A stretch of 51,812 nucleotides of DNA. Source: Bacillota bacterium (GTDB taxonomy: Bacteria; Bacillota; Clostridia; Acetivibrionales; DTU013). The stretch is from assembly GCA_023409735.1 (NCBI GenBank), contig JAEYRB010000025.1, positions 1-51,812 on the forward strand. Direction: 5' to 3'. Numbering within the stretch: the stretch's first letter is position 1; the number at the start of each line of letters is the position of its first letter. The notes beneath the pieces are model-generated. The model worked only from the letters and a program-made list of their open reading frames with translations, was not told where the DNA came from and did no database searches. Positions 42,344 through 51,678 of this stretch are shown here, piece after piece. The translations under genes were made by a program, and so were the position numbers.

Positions 42344-43839
42344 TGTTTAAGACCATATTCGGTAAGCTTGTTACCATATTTATATTGATCATTGTTATTG
42401 CTTTCTCTGTAACCGGCGTAATGCTAAGCTTTTTCCTTAATGAATATTTTAGCACTGAAAGGGAGGAACAGCTAAAGGATGCCGGTGCTCAGGTGATTAA
42501 CGCTGTAGAGTATTATCGTGATAACGCAGCCAGTGACAGTGTGACATGGCAATGGTTTCTTAACAATACATTAAGCTTTTTGGGAAGCTCAACAAACTCA
42601 ATTATTTTTGTAGTAGATGATTCAGGCAGCATTTTGCTGTCAAACTACAGTCTGGATGCTTCCGCTATGAGCACATTTCAACAATCTGCTAAAGAAAATA
42701 AGCAGTTTGCAAAGCTTATACAGCAGAAATCTGTGGTAACGGAAATAGGCGACTACAACGGATTTTTCAGGAGTAAGTGGTTTAAAGACAATGGTGAACT
42801 ATGGCTTACTGTAGGAGAGTCATTTGAGTACGAAAACTCAAACGGAAATAGTGTAATGCTTGTGGCTTATCTGCATACTCCGATAAAAGGACTAAAACAG
42901 ACAAGATATGAGGTATTCAGATACTTTTTACTGTCTGTCGGCATTGCTGTAGTAATATCCTTTGTATTGATATATATTTTCTCGATCAAGTTCACAAGAC
43001 CGCTTAAGCAAATCAAAAATGCTGCTGCGAAAATTTCCAATGGAGAATTTGAAAAAAGACTTGATATAAAATCCAAGGATGAGATCGGGGAGCTGGCACA
43101 AACCTTCAATCAAATGGCCGTAGCACTTCAAAATCTTGAGGAAATGCGAAGGGGCTTCATTGCAAATGTCTCACATGAACTGAGAACGCCAATGACTTCA
43201 ATTAGAGGCTTTGTAGAGGGAATACTCGATGGTACGATACCTCCTGAAAAGCAAGGCCATTATCTTACTATCGTAAGAGATGAAACAAATAGGCTCAACA
43301 GGCTTGTAAACGATTTGCTTGACCTGGCAAGAATGGAATCCGGCGAGCATAAGCTAAATATAATGCCTGTTGATATAAATGAATTGATAAGAAAGTGCGT
43401 TATAAATCTCGAGTCATTATTCATTGACAAAAAGATAAATGTGGATGCTGACTTTGAAGAGGAATCACTTTTAGTGTCGGCTGATGCAGATTCCATAGAG
43501 AGAGTTTTGTATAATCTTCTTCATAATGCGATTAAGTTTACACCGGAGAATGGAAATATCGGTATTAAAACCCGTGTGCAGAAAAACAAGGTAGAGGTTA
43601 CGGTTAAGGATAATGGAATAGGCATTGATGAAAGTGAAATAAACATGATCTGGGATAGATTTTATAAATCTGACAAATCAAGAGGTAAGGACAGAACCGG
43701 GACAGGGCTCGGGCTTGCTATAATAAAAAATATAATAAATGAACACGGACAAAAAATATGGGTGGAAAGTAAGCCTGGTGAAGGAAGCAGCTTCACATTT
43801 ACTTTGGAAAGGGCGTATGAAAGAACAGATGCAGAATAA
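42343..43839 (+). CDS. Membrane sensor histidine kinase
   Basis: This partner of the preceding regulator has membrane helices at about residues 10-32 and 190-212 that enclose an outer sensor region of about 155 residues with no named domain. HAMP (about 213-265) and HisKA follow, with the phospho-acceptor in VSHELRTPMTSIRGF (His near residue 278). The HATPase domain has NLLHNAIKFTPENG (N box), VKDNGIGIDESE (G1) and GTGLGLAI (G2). Length is 498. The htrA-type protease gene 270 bases downstream is a plausible target, as in other envelope stress systems; this is inference. Confidence 0.94.
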   Translation: MFKTIFGKLVTIFILIIVIAFSVTGVMLSFFLNEYFSTEREEQLKDAGAQVINAVEYYRDNAASDSVTWQWFLNNTLSFLGSSTNSIIFVVDDSGSILLSNYSLDASAMSTFQQSAKENKQFAKLIQQKSVVTEIGDYNGFFRSKWFKDNGELWLTVGESFEYENSNGNSVMLVAYLHTPIKGLKQTRYEVFRYFLLSVGIAVVISFVLIYIFSIKFTRPLKQIKNAAAKISNGEFEKRLDIKSKDEIGELAQTFNQMAVALQNLEEMRRGFIANVSHELRTPMTSIRGFVEGILDGTIPPEKQGHYLTIVRDETNRLNRLVNDLLDLARMESGEHKLNIMPVDINELIRKCVINLESLFIDKKINVDADFEEESLLVSADADSIERVLYNLLHNAIKFTPENGNIGIKTRVQKNKVEVTVKDNGIGIDESEINMIWDRFYKSDKSRGKDRTGTGLGLAIIKNIINEHGQKIWVESKPGEGSSFTFTLERAYERTDAE

Positions 43840-44110
43840 AATGTAATTGAGCAATGTTAACAGATTATTCATAGTTTTTTCAAATAGACGGTTTAAAATA
43901 TAAATATAACCTAGAGAAGGTTATTCCACACTTCGATGGCAGGTTGAGGTTTGGATTACCGACAGAAGGCAGTAAACAAGCAAGCAGCTATCTTCATTGA
44001 AGTGAAGCTGCAAATAAAATGGTGCTTATACAGTTGAAGCATTTTGAATCGATGCAATATAGGCTGGACTTAGAATAGTTACAGACAGCTTTAAAGGAGG
44101 GTACTGCAAT

Positions 44111-45850
44111 ATGGATGAGTTCATAAACAACAATGAAAATGCAAATGAAAAGGTAAATGACAAGGTCAATGAAATAAAAAACGAAGAGTTAAACAATGGT
44201 GTAGAATATCAAAAGATTAATGAAAACTCAGGTACTGATAATATTAATCAAAATACCGATACATTTAGTGCTACAGAAAATACTGCAAAAGATAATGAAT
44301 CAAATGGTTTTGTTCTTGTATCAAGTCCAACAGGTGGCAATACAGAAAACAAAAAAGAGGCAAATCAAGCAGCACAGCCCGGACAGGAGGATCCGGTTAC
44401 ACACACGCAAGATACTATTTCCACCGTCGCAGTACAAGGTATAGGTGCAGATGATCCTGTAAGGCAGCAGCAATCGGATCAATATACTAGTGGTGCAACG
44501 CAAAACACTTCCAATCAGGCGCCACAGCAGGTTTTTGGTCAGGCACCGCAGCAAAATCTCAGTCAAATACCACGGCAGAATTTTGGGCAGGCGCCACAGC
44601 AGAATTTTACCCAAGCTTCACAGCAGAGCAATCAGAGCTATTATAGCGAAAATATAAAGAAAACTAAAAATAAAAGGGTAGGAGCAGGTCAGCTAATACT
44701 CGTTGCTATTATTAGTGCATTATTAGGAGGCGGAGTAGTATTTACGGCAGGCGCATTTTTGACTCCCATCATCCAGCCCTATATTAACGATATGCTGGGC
44801 ATAGAAACGAAAGCAACGTCCGTAGGCAGTCAAAGTGAGGTACACAAAAAAGTGGAGATCACTCAGTCAACCAATCCTGCTGAAGCGATTGCTGAGAAGG
44901 TTAGTCCATCTATCGTAGGAATTCAGGTAACTGTTAAATCACAGGGCTTTTCCTTCTTTGATCTGGGACAGGATGGCGTTGGAGAGGGCTCGGGCGTTAT
45001 TATTCGCGAGGACGGCTATATATTAACAAACAACCACGTTGTAACAAGCGCACTTGTTGAAAATTCCAACAGATTGAATGAAGGCAGCAAGATAGAGGTA
45101 ATACTGCCAAGCAATAAGGAAAAATATTATACTGCAACTGTTGTCGGGCGTGATAGTAAAACGGATATTGCTGTGTTAAAGATCGATGCTAAAGGGCTGC
45201 CTGCAGCGGAGTTAGGTGATTCAGACCAGGTGAAGTCAGGTGAGCTTGCAATTGCCATAGGAAATCCTGGTGGACTTGATTATATGGGTTCTGTTACATC
45301 TGGAATTATCAGCGGAATAAACAGATCGATTAAGATGGAAAATGGACAGACACTAAAATTATTGCAGACCGATGCGGCTATAAATCCCGGAAACAGCGGA
45401 GGCGCGTTGGTAAACTCAGAGGGTCAGGTTATAGGCATTAATACAGTCAAAATATCAGCATCAGGCTATGAAGGAATTGGATTTGCAATACCGATTAATG
45501 AAGCTAACAATATTGCAGAAAGCCTGATGGAATTCAGCTATGTAAAGGGCAGACCATACCTTGGAATTTCAATAGACGAAAGATTTACCGAGGATGTTGC
45601 CAAAATGTATAAGGTACCAAATGGCCTCCTTGTATATGAGGTCATGCCTCTAAGCTGTTCGTACAAGGCAGGAATCAAGGCCGGAGATATAATTACCAAG
45701 TTTGACGGCGTAGAGGTCAAGGAATTCCAGGACCTTGAGACGCAGAAGCAGAAACATAAGCCCGGGGATTCGGTTGAAATTGAATTGTACAGAGAAGGGA
45801 AGAATCTTACAATAACGGTTGTGTTGGACGAAGAAAAGAATGCGGATTAA
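44111..45850 (+). CDS. HtrA/DegP-like serine protease, membrane-anchored, one PDZ domain
   Basis: This envelope quality-control protease has a long cytoplasmic N-terminus (about 190 residues) rich in Asn, Gln, Glu and Pro with a five-fold 8-residue repeat, and then one membrane helix (about 193-215). The trypsin-like domain (about 255-470) has the catalytic triad His near 309 (NNHVV), Asp near 352 (DSKTDIAVLKID) and Ser near 429 (NPGNSGGAL). A PDZ domain (about 475-570) closes it. SD AAAGGAGG precedes ATG 44111. Length 579 exceeds typical HtrA (about 400) because of the N-terminal extension. Confidence 0.93.
   Translation: MDEFINNNENANEKVNDKVNEIKNEELNNGVEYQKINENSGTDNINQNTDTFSATENTAKDNESNGFVLVSSPTGGNTENKKEANQAAQPGQEDPVTHTQDTISTVAVQGIGADDPVRQQQSDQYTSGATQNTSNQAPQQVFGQAPQQNLSQIPRQNFGQAPQQNFTQASQQSNQSYYSENIKKTKNKRVGAGQLILVAIISALLGGGVVFTAGAFLTPIIQPYINDMLGIETKATSVGSQSEVHKKVEITQSTNPAEAIAEKVSPSIVGIQVTVKSQGFSFFDLGQDGVGEGSGVIIREDGYILTNNHVVTSALVENSNRLNEGSKIEVILPSNKEKYYTATVVGRDSKTDIAVLKIDAKGLPAAELGDSDQVKSGELAIAIGNPGGLDYMGSVTSGIISGINRSIKMENGQTLKLLQTDAAINPGNSGGALVNSEGQVIGINTVKISASGYEGIGFAIPINEANNIAESLMEFSYVKGRPYLGISIDERFTEDVAKMYKVPNGLLVYEVMPLSCSYKAGIKAGDIITKFDGVEVKEFQDLETQKQKHKPGDSVEIELYREGKNLTITVVLDEEKNAD
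44516..44635 (+). repeat. 24-bp repeat in htrA coding five PQ-rich octapeptides
   Basis: Units read QAPQQVFG, QAPQQNLS, QIPRQNFG, QAPQQNFT and QASQQSNQ (codons 136-175). It lies in the disordered cytoplasmic part before the membrane helix, much as repeats also occupy the N-terminus of IF-2 in this window. Confidence 0.9.
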
Positions 45851-45952
45851 CACAGTATGCCCTAGAATATTGCTGAAATGCAAGTGATGGTACATTTAAT
45901 GAACATGGGGAAGCAAATGCCTGAAGAGATTTAGTTTGTAAAGTCAAGTAAT

Positions 45953-46024
45953 AAAGGGTTTCTTGAATTGGAATTTTCGTAGAGAAATGCGTACGGAGAT
46001 TTTGATATCAGGAATCCCTTTTTT
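45953..46024 (+). terminator. Possible terminator after the htrA-type gene
   Basis: AAAGGGTTTCTTGA (45953-45966) pairs with TCAGGAATCCCTTT (46008-46021), with one mismatch and one G-U, and continues into TTTTTT (46019-46024). The loop is unusually large (41 nt). Confidence 0.4.
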
Positions 46025-46409
46025 GTGGTCCTGTGTGAATAGTTGGAGTGGGAGTGAGCATCTAGTAAAGTACTATTGTATTTTGCTGGCAGACAATATA
46101 ATGCCTTTTGCTTATCATTTTTGCATATATGGTATTTGGACAGAACTCAAGCTTGAGTGTATCATGGAATTTATATCCTTGTAATGAAATATGCTATTAA
46201 AACAAAGAAACGACAGAATTTTGAAAAAAGTTAACAGCAGAATAGTAGAATTTATTAATGCTAAATGATAGACTAAATCTATTAGATAATAAAATAAGGC
46301 TGTTGTGGAATGTTTTGTTTATTAATACCTCAATAATTATGTCGATTCAGTACAAAATTTTGGCATAGGCAAGAAAATTTCTTGACATCAAGTTTACAGG
46401 AGGTCATAT
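46025..46409. other. AT-rich gap before the GH3 gene
   Basis: I see no gene, riboswitch or convincing operator here. A 73-codon frame from 45963 to 46184 has no SD and looks like chance. The GH3 SD CAGGAGG is at 46397-46403. Confidence 0.5.
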
Positions 46410-48620
46410 ATGATTGATGAAAGATTGAAAGAGCTGCTAAAGGATATGTCGTTAAAGGAGAAAATTGGTCAGCTTCTGCAGCTGGATGGCTCTTTTTATG
46501 ATAATGGTACTACTGTAACAGGGCCTGCATCGCAGATGGGATTTTCGGATGATGATTTAGTGCTTTGCGGCTCGGTATTAAATATACATGGCGCAGAATC
46601 GGTTAAAAAGATTCAGCAGAGAGCAATAGAGAAGCAGCCTCACCATATACCGCTGCTGTTTATGTTTGATATTATTAATGGCTATAGAACTATTTTTCCT
46701 ATACCTCTTGCACAGGGCTGCACCTTTGATGAAAATATGGTTCAAACAGCAGCCTCTATTTCTGCTCGAGAGTCAGCAGCAGCAGGTCTTCATATAACCT
46801 TCTCACCAATGGTGGATCTTGTTAGAGACCCAAGGTGGGGCAGAGTTATGGAATCAACAGGAGAAGACAAGTATTTGAATGGCATTCTTTCAACAGCAAT
46901 GGTAAAGGGGTATCAGGGTGATAATTTGAAACAAAAAGGTAAAATTGGAGCCTGCGTAAAGCACTTTGCTGCCTATGGAATGCCAACCGGCGGCAGAGAG
47001 TATAATAATGTCGAACTATGTGAGCGTACTCTGAGAGAAGATTACCTGCCTGCCTATAAGGCTGCAATCAAAGCAGGTGCTGCTACTGTAATGACATCAT
47101 TCAATCCTGTTAATCGTATTCCTGCTACTGCAAACAGCTGGTTAATGAGAGATATTCTGCGAGATGAGTTCGGGTTTGATGGAGTGTTGATATCTGATTA
47201 CGATGCAATAAAAGAGCTTATAGCACATACAATTGCTTCTGATGCCCGTGAAGCGGCTGAATTAGCCATTCGCGCAGGTGTTGACATAGATATGATGTCA
47301 TCAATATATGTACGACAGCTTGAAAACTTAATCGAAGAGGGTACTATTTCTGAGGGACTAATTGATGAAGCAGTATTACGAATACTTAGACTGAAAAACC
47401 AATTGGGTTTATTTGAAAATCCTTATAAGGATGCTTCAGTGGAGGATGAACAAAGACTTATACTATGCAAAGAGCATAGAAAAGCTGCAAGAGAGATGTC
47501 GCGAGCTTCATTTGTATTACTTAAAAATGATGACCATTGCCTGCCACTTGCAAAAAATGGACAAAGCATTGCATTTATAGGTCCGTATGTTGAGAATCAA
47601 CGAATATTTGGCGCTTGGTCTATGCTTGGTCGTGAGGAAGACTCAAAAAGCATAAGATCAGCGGTTGAAGATAAACAGCAGCAAGTTGTTTTTGCTAGGG
47701 GCTGTGGTGTACTGCCTGCTGAGAGTGAGCTTTGTGGCTTTGGTACAATTATTCATGAGAAAATGACAAAAAAAGAGGAACAGATGCTATTAGATGAGGC
47801 CGTAGCTATTGCAAAAGCAGTTGATACTGTAGTGCTGTGCCTTGGAGAGCATCCCCATCAAACCGGTGAGGGTGCAAGCTATGCAGACATAAGTTTGCCG
47901 CCGCAGCAAAAAAGATTACTTGCTGCAGTTCGTGAAGTAAATGAAAATATTGTATTAGTTTTGTTTTCAGGAAGACCAATGGATATAAGAAAAGAATGTG
48001 AGATGGTTAAAAGTGTTTTAATGGTTTGGTTCCCAGGTACTGAAGGTGGGAATGCCATTGCTGATGTTTTGTTTGGCAGCGAGTCGCCTGGAGGAAGGCT
48101 TGCAATGAGCATACCGTATTCTGTGGGTCAGATTCCTGTATTCTATAATGACTTTACAACAGGAAGACCATTAAGTAAAGATTTTCCGAATGAACGTTTT
48201 GTATCACGCTATCAGGATATTCCAAATGATCCTCTGTATCCATTTGGATTTGGTTTGACATACACGGAATTTAGTTATTCAGATGTTGAATTGAATAGCA
48301 GTGTTTTAGAAAGAGGAAAATGTATAGATGCAGCGGTTACCTTGACAAATATAGGAGAGCAGGAAGGAACAGAGACTGTTCAGCTCTATATACGAGATTT
48401 GGCAGGTAGTGTTATCAGACCGGTTAAAGAATTAAAAGGGATACAAAAAATAAAGCTGTATCCGGGTGAGAGCAAAAAAGTAAGCTTTGAGATTAATGAA
48501 GATATGCTTAAGTTTTATGGAGCAGATGGAAATTTTGTTGTTGAACCAGGTGCTTTTCATGTGTTCATTGGACCTGACAGCAGTACTCAAAATATGGCTG
48601 AATTCGTGCTGAAAAGCTGA
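46410..48620 (+). CDS. Glycoside hydrolase family 3 beta-glycosidase
   Basis: GH3 enzymes remove terminal beta-linked sugars with retention. The (beta/alpha)8 domain (about residues 1-340) has KHFAAYGMPTGGREYN and nucleophile Asp near residue 263 in VLISDYDAIKEL. The second domain (about 370-570) and a C-terminal fibronectin III-like domain (about 640-730) follow. There is no signal peptide, so it acts inside the cell, probably on imported oligosaccharides. At 736 residues it resembles BglX-type beta-glucosidases; beta-xylosidase activity cannot be ruled out. SD AGGAGG precedes ATG 46410. No sugar transporter gene is adjacent. Confidence 0.93.
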   Translation: MIDERLKELLKDMSLKEKIGQLLQLDGSFYDNGTTVTGPASQMGFSDDDLVLCGSVLNIHGAESVKKIQQRAIEKQPHHIPLLFMFDIINGYRTIFPIPLAQGCTFDENMVQTAASISARESAAAGLHITFSPMVDLVRDPRWGRVMESTGEDKYLNGILSTAMVKGYQGDNLKQKGKIGACVKHFAAYGMPTGGREYNNVELCERTLREDYLPAYKAAIKAGAATVMTSFNPVNRIPATANSWLMRDILRDEFGFDGVLISDYDAIKELIAHTIASDAREAAELAIRAGVDIDMMSSIYVRQLENLIEEGTISEGLIDEAVLRILRLKNQLGLFENPYKDASVEDEQRLILCKEHRKAAREMSRASFVLLKNDDHCLPLAKNGQSIAFIGPYVENQRIFGAWSMLGREEDSKSIRSAVEDKQQQVVFARGCGVLPAESELCGFGTIIHEKMTKKEEQMLLDEAVAIAKAVDTVVLCLGEHPHQTGEGASYADISLPPQQKRLLAAVREVNENIVLVLFSGRPMDIRKECEMVKSVLMVWFPGTEGGNAIADVLFGSESPGGRLAMSIPYSVGQIPVFYNDFTTGRPLSKDFPNERFVSRYQDIPNDPLYPFGFGLTYTEFSYSDVELNSSVLERGKCIDAAVTLTNIGEQEGTETVQLYIRDLAGSVIRPVKELKGIQKIKLYPGESKKVSFEINEDMLKFYGADGNFVVEPGAFHVFIGPDSSTQNMAEFVLKS

Positions 48621-48635
48621 TAATAATCGCACTAA

Positions 48636-48689
48636 TATGTTATCCTCAATGTAATTTACAGTTTCCTTTAAATCAGTGTATATATTCAT
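48636..48689 (-). pseudogene. Remnant of an AraC-type regulator gene (first 18 codons)
   Basis: On the minus strand an SD (AGGAG, eight bases before) and ATG 48689 open MNIYTDLKETVNYIEDNI, much like the start of short AraC/XylS-type regulators (helix ending YIEDNL). After this the frame runs antisense into the GH3 gene and family resemblance stops. It looks like the intact front of a regulator cut by a rearrangement. Only 18 residues match, so the family call is tentative. Confidence 0.4.
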
Positions 48690-48849
48690 AATAGCTTCTC
48701 CTAAATACAATTACCTAATATAAGAATAATACATTCTGGAGATTTAAAAAGGAAAAATTAGTATGTATTTTGACTATAAAAGCAAGAAATGCTTGGTGAG
48801 ACTAAAAAATATATTTTATAATAGTATAAAAATAACGGAGGATTGTAAA

Positions 48850-49701
48850 ATGAATGAAATTAAAACAATACAGGCGGCAGGAAATGCCTTTAAGGAATAT
48901 TGCACTCTTGATACTAAGGTTTGCGGCGGAATCTTGTTTGAAAATGATGGCGCTATGATAGTTGCAAAGCCATTTGGATTGGACAAGGTATTTCCAGATG
49001 GTACTGTCGAAGCCTTTTGTGATTTCAGTTCACTTGAAGATCGGAAGGACTATTATTTTCCAAGCCCATTTATATGGGATATGAAGTATGACAGTAATAA
49101 TAATATACTTGCTGCAGCTCAGGACAGAATACTTAAGATTTCTTCTGACGGCGCTGTAAAGACCCTGATCAGAGAGGACTTTAATGGTTTCCTGGGAGCA
49201 AGCGGCTTAGAGCTTGACAAGGAAGGAAATATGTACGTGCTAAATGGAGGTGCAGTATATAAATATCCGCCTGATCTTCAAAAGACATTATATTTAGAAT
49301 CAGAGGAATATAATTCATTCTTTTCTATTGCATTTAGTCCTGATGGCAAATATCTATATTTAACAGATTTTTTTACAAAAGCACTTGTTAAGTACACTCT
49401 TAACCCGGATGGCACATTAGGAGAAGGCAAAAAGATAGCTAGTGAGCCAGTTAAAAATTCAGGTGACTTTGGAGCGCCCTTGAATATTATTTTTGATCAA
49501 TGCGGTAACGCCTATACTTCGATAGATGGTATGGGACACATTCTAATGATCGACAATGATGAAAAACAATCGCTCATAAATATGAATGTATTTGTCAGGA
49601 ACCACATAATCGCGTTCGGTGGTAAAGGCTTTGATCAGGATAGTATATACTTTACTACATATAGTGACAAGGTGTGCAGACTGAAAATGGGCGAAGCTTG
49701 A
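48850..49701 (+). CDS. SMP-30/gluconolactonase-like beta-propeller protein
   Basis: The repeated blades with the pattern (N/D)GxxYVxN/DxxxxxI (for example LELDKEGNMYVLNGGAVYKY, FSPDGKYLYLTDFFTKALVKY and FDQCGNAYTSIDGMGHI) resemble six-bladed propellers of the SMP-30/LRE group, often lactonases or sugar-acid enzymes. I cannot assign metal ligands with confidence, so activity is open. The frame extends upstream to 48763, but SD GGAGG eight bases before ATG 48850 fixes the start. It is 283 residues with no signal peptide. It was probably the divergent neighbour of the broken AraC-type gene. Confidence 0.7.
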   Translation: MNEIKTIQAAGNAFKEYCTLDTKVCGGILFENDGAMIVAKPFGLDKVFPDGTVEAFCDFSSLEDRKDYYFPSPFIWDMKYDSNNNILAAAQDRILKISSDGAVKTLIREDFNGFLGASGLELDKEGNMYVLNGGAVYKYPPDLQKTLYLESEEYNSFFSIAFSPDGKYLYLTDFFTKALVKYTLNPDGTLGEGKKIASEPVKNSGDFGAPLNIIFDQCGNAYTSIDGMGHILMIDNDEKQSLINMNVFVRNHIIAFGGKGFDQDSIYFTTYSDKVCRLKMGEA

Positions 49702-49822
49702 GTAAAAGAGGAATAGCTTCTTCTTTTCAAGATTCGAAATATTACGAGTATTGTCAGAGTCCTTTGCCGTAGGATTCCTCTACCAGCGGATTCATATTTC
49801 ATAAGCTTCTTTACAAAATCTT

Positions 49823-50173
49823 CTATCTGACCTTTTGAAGAAGCTTCACGACCTCCTCAACCTTCAAAACCTTACCGTAGGAAACTACCCTTCCGTCAAT
49901 AACGAGGGCCGGCGTTGTCATAACTCCATATGCGGCGATCTGTGAAAAGTCGGTCACATGGTCTATCGTGGTGTCCATTCCCAGCTGCTCCAATGCGGCT
50001 TTTGTTGACGCCTCAAGCTGATTGCACTTAGCACAGCCGCTGCCTAAAACCTTTACGCTTGCGCCCTCTATTTTTGCTCTTTCAGCCTTTGCCATGCTAT
50101 TCGTATCACAATTGCCTCCGCAGCAGCATGACTTTGCTTTTTCGTTTTTACTTTGTCTTCCAAACAGTGCCAT
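49823..50173 (-). CDS. Thioredoxin-fold redox protein with Cys-rich N-terminus
   Basis: The 116-residue product has a small thioredoxin-like domain (about residues 38-112) with the CxxC site GSGCAKC (Cys47, Cys50) and the cis-Pro in MTTPALVIDG, as in the TM0996/MTH895 group. The N-terminal 37 residues carry SCCCGGNC (Cys16-18 and Cys22), a possible metal site. Such proteins often sit next to ArsP-like permeases and ArsR regulators, as here. SD AAGGAG precedes ATG 50173. It is the second gene of the permease operon. Confidence 0.85.
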   Translation of the reverse strand: MALFGRQSKNEKAKSCCCGGNCDTNSMAKAERAKIEGASVKVLGSGCAKCNQLEASTKAALEQLGMDTTIDHVTDFSQIAAYGVMTTPALVIDGRVVSYGKVLKVEEVVKLLQKVR

Positions 50174-50229
50174 AACAAATATCTCCTTTTTTATAATTAT
50201 TCAATATCTAGGTGCTTGTTATCTATTAA

Positions 50230-51243
50230 CTATAGAATAAATGTTTGAATTGTGTTGAAAAAGTAGCCTACAATGATGATGCCAACTGTACAGATCAATA
50301 TGAACAACGCCAGCAGTTTTGGTTTGACAGCCTTTCGGAGCATGATCATTGAGGGCAGGGATAGTGTTGTGACCGCCATCATGAAAGACAGGATAGTACC
50401 AAGCTGTGCTCCTTTAGACAAAAGTGCTTCAGCAATAGGAATCGTACCGAAAATGTCTGCATACATCGGGACTCCAATAAGTGTTGCCAGAACTACTCCG
50501 AAAGGATTATTGCTTCCGAGCACAGCGACAACCCATGCTTCAGGTATCCAGTTGTGGATAACTGCGCCAATGCCCACACCGACTAGAATATATGGAAAGA
50601 CCTTCTTAAAGGTTGTGAGCATTTGCTCCTTAGCATATACAAGACGGTCTTTTCTGCTAAGCGCAGGAGATTCTATGTCTACGTTTCCTGCGGTCATAAT
50701 AAAGCCCTCAACATGCTTTTCCATATGCAGCTTCTCAATAATTGCACCACCAACAATTGCGATAATAAGACCAACAATAACATAGATGACAGCAACCTTT
50801 ACACCAAAAAAGCTCATCAGGAGGACCAAGGACCCAAGGTCAACCATAGGAGAGGATATCAAAAACGAAAAGGTCACACCGAAAGGCAGTCCTGCAGATG
50901 TAAAGCCTATAAAGAGCGGTATGGAGGAACAGGAGCAAAAGGGTGTTACAGTGCCTAAAAGTGCGGCTGCCGAGTTTGCACCGATTCCGTGAAAACGCCC
51001 TAGTATCTTTTTACTTCGCTCAGGCGGGAAGTAGGTCTGAATGTAGCTTATAATAAAAATTAAAAAACATAAAAGAACTGTGATCTTAATAACATCATAG
51101 GTGAAAAACTGAAGGCTTCCGATCCAGCGGTTGGTGGTGTCAAGACCTGCTACTGACAGACCGCTGTTAATTAGCTCATTCAGCCATTTCATGCCAAGTA
51201 TTTGGTTCTGTATAAAATCCCAAATTTCTCTTAGTATATGCAT
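50230..51243 (-). CDS. Permease, ArsP/SO_0444 family
   Basis: This 337-residue protein has about eight membrane segments. The motif TPFCSCSSIPLFIGF near residue 100 with adjacent Cys residues and the second-half motif GVPMYADIFGTIPIAEALL are typical of the DUF318/ArsP family, some members of which export organoarsenicals. The ArsR operator in its promoter and the thioredoxin partner support a metalloid or related stress role. The exact substrate is unknown. ATG 51243 follows AGTGAGG. Confidence 0.87.
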   Translation of the reverse strand: MHILREIWDFIQNQILGMKWLNELINSGLSVAGLDTTNRWIGSLQFFTYDVIKITVLLCFLIFIISYIQTYFPPERSKKILGRFHGIGANSAAALLGTVTPFCSCSSIPLFIGFTSAGLPFGVTFSFLISSPMVDLGSLVLLMSFFGVKVAVIYVIVGLIIAIVGGAIIEKLHMEKHVEGFIMTAGNVDIESPALSRKDRLVYAKEQMLTTFKKVFPYILVGVGIGAVIHNWIPEAWVVAVLGSNNPFGVVLATLIGVPMYADIFGTIPIAEALLSKGAQLGTILSFMMAVTTLSLPSMIMLRKAVKPKLLALFILICTVGIIIVGYFFNTIQTFIL

Positions 51244-51274
51244 AGGACATAAGCCTCACTTTCAATAAACAATC

Positions 51275-51318
51275 ATATCAAATAATTTTGATATATATGT
51301 CTGTTTTAAAGCCATCAA
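51275..51318 (-). promoter_or_regulatory. Promoter and ArsR operator of the permease operon
   Basis: ATATCAAA (51275-51282) and TTTGATAT (51287-51294) form a perfect 8-bp inverted repeat with a TAAT centre. It overlaps the proposed -10 TATATC (51295-51290, minus strand), 17 bp from TTGATG (51318-51313). The layout fits repression by ArsR. Confidence 0.75.
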
Positions 51319-51328
51319 TAGATGGCTT
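51309..51328 (-). terminator. Hairpin at the arsR stop codon
   Basis: AAGCCATC (51309-51316) and GATGGCTT (51321-51328) form a perfect 8-bp stem that overlaps the arsR stop. The T-run on the minus strand is short, so termination may be partial. It also contains the -35 of the next promoter. Confidence 0.55.
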
Positions 51329-51641
51329 ATTTATCACAGCAACGATTCTTTTCTTTAACTGAGTTGGGAGTTGTTAGCTCCTTCAGCAAAGCACCGGCAT
51401 AAGTGCTGCCATTATCACTGATCTTGTAGTGTGTCCATTTGCCGTCCTGCCGACTTTCCACAATACCTGACTCAACAAGAATCTTCATATGGTATGAAAG
51501 ACCCGACTGCCCTAGGTCGAGCTGTTCCAGCAGCACGCAGGCGCATTTTTCTCCGCTGCGCAGCAGCTCAAGTATTCGCAGACGCTTTTCATCGCAAAAG
51601 GCCTTAAACACTTTTGCGTGTTCTTCATAAGCACTTGACAA
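51327..51641 (-). CDS. arsR: ArsR-family metalloid-responsive repressor
   Basis: The 104-residue product is one winged helix. The metalloid box is CAC in RSGEKCACVLLEQL (Cys33 and Cys35), like the ELCVC motif of ArsR; further cysteines are Cys16 and the Cys pair near the end. The recognition helix is LDLGQSGLSYHMKILVESG. The start is TTG 51641 with SD GAGGTGATGG. Two matching inverted repeats lie in its own promoter and before the permease, so it probably represses both. Inducer may be arsenite or an organoarsenical; not provable here. Confidence 0.9.
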   Translation of the reverse strand: MSSAYEEHAKVFKAFCDEKRLRILELLRSGEKCACVLLEQLDLGQSGLSYHMKILVESGIVESRQDGKWTHYKISDNGSTYAGALLKELTTPNSVKEKNRCCDK

Positions 51642-51651
51642 GCCATCACCT

Positions 51652-51673
51652 CATATCAAATTTATTTGATATG
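51652..51673 (-). promoter_or_regulatory. ArsR operator at the arsR promoter
   Basis: CATATCAAA (51652-51660) and TTTGATATG (51665-51673) are perfect 9-bp arms with centre TTTA. It covers the predicted transcription start. It shares ATATCAAA-N4-TTTGATAT with the permease operator; ATCAA-N6-TTGAT-type sites are known for ArsR. Confidence 0.85.
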
Positions 51674-51678
51674 TTACC

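Noticed and set aside
45963..46184. 73-codon + frame between htrA and the GH3 gene
   Set aside because: No SD, TTG start, odd composition, and it overlaps a likely terminator.
49707..49779. Inverted repeat AGAGGAAT/ATTCCTCT after the SMP-30-like gene
   Set aside because: Arms are short and about 57 bp apart with no T-run; it may be chance.
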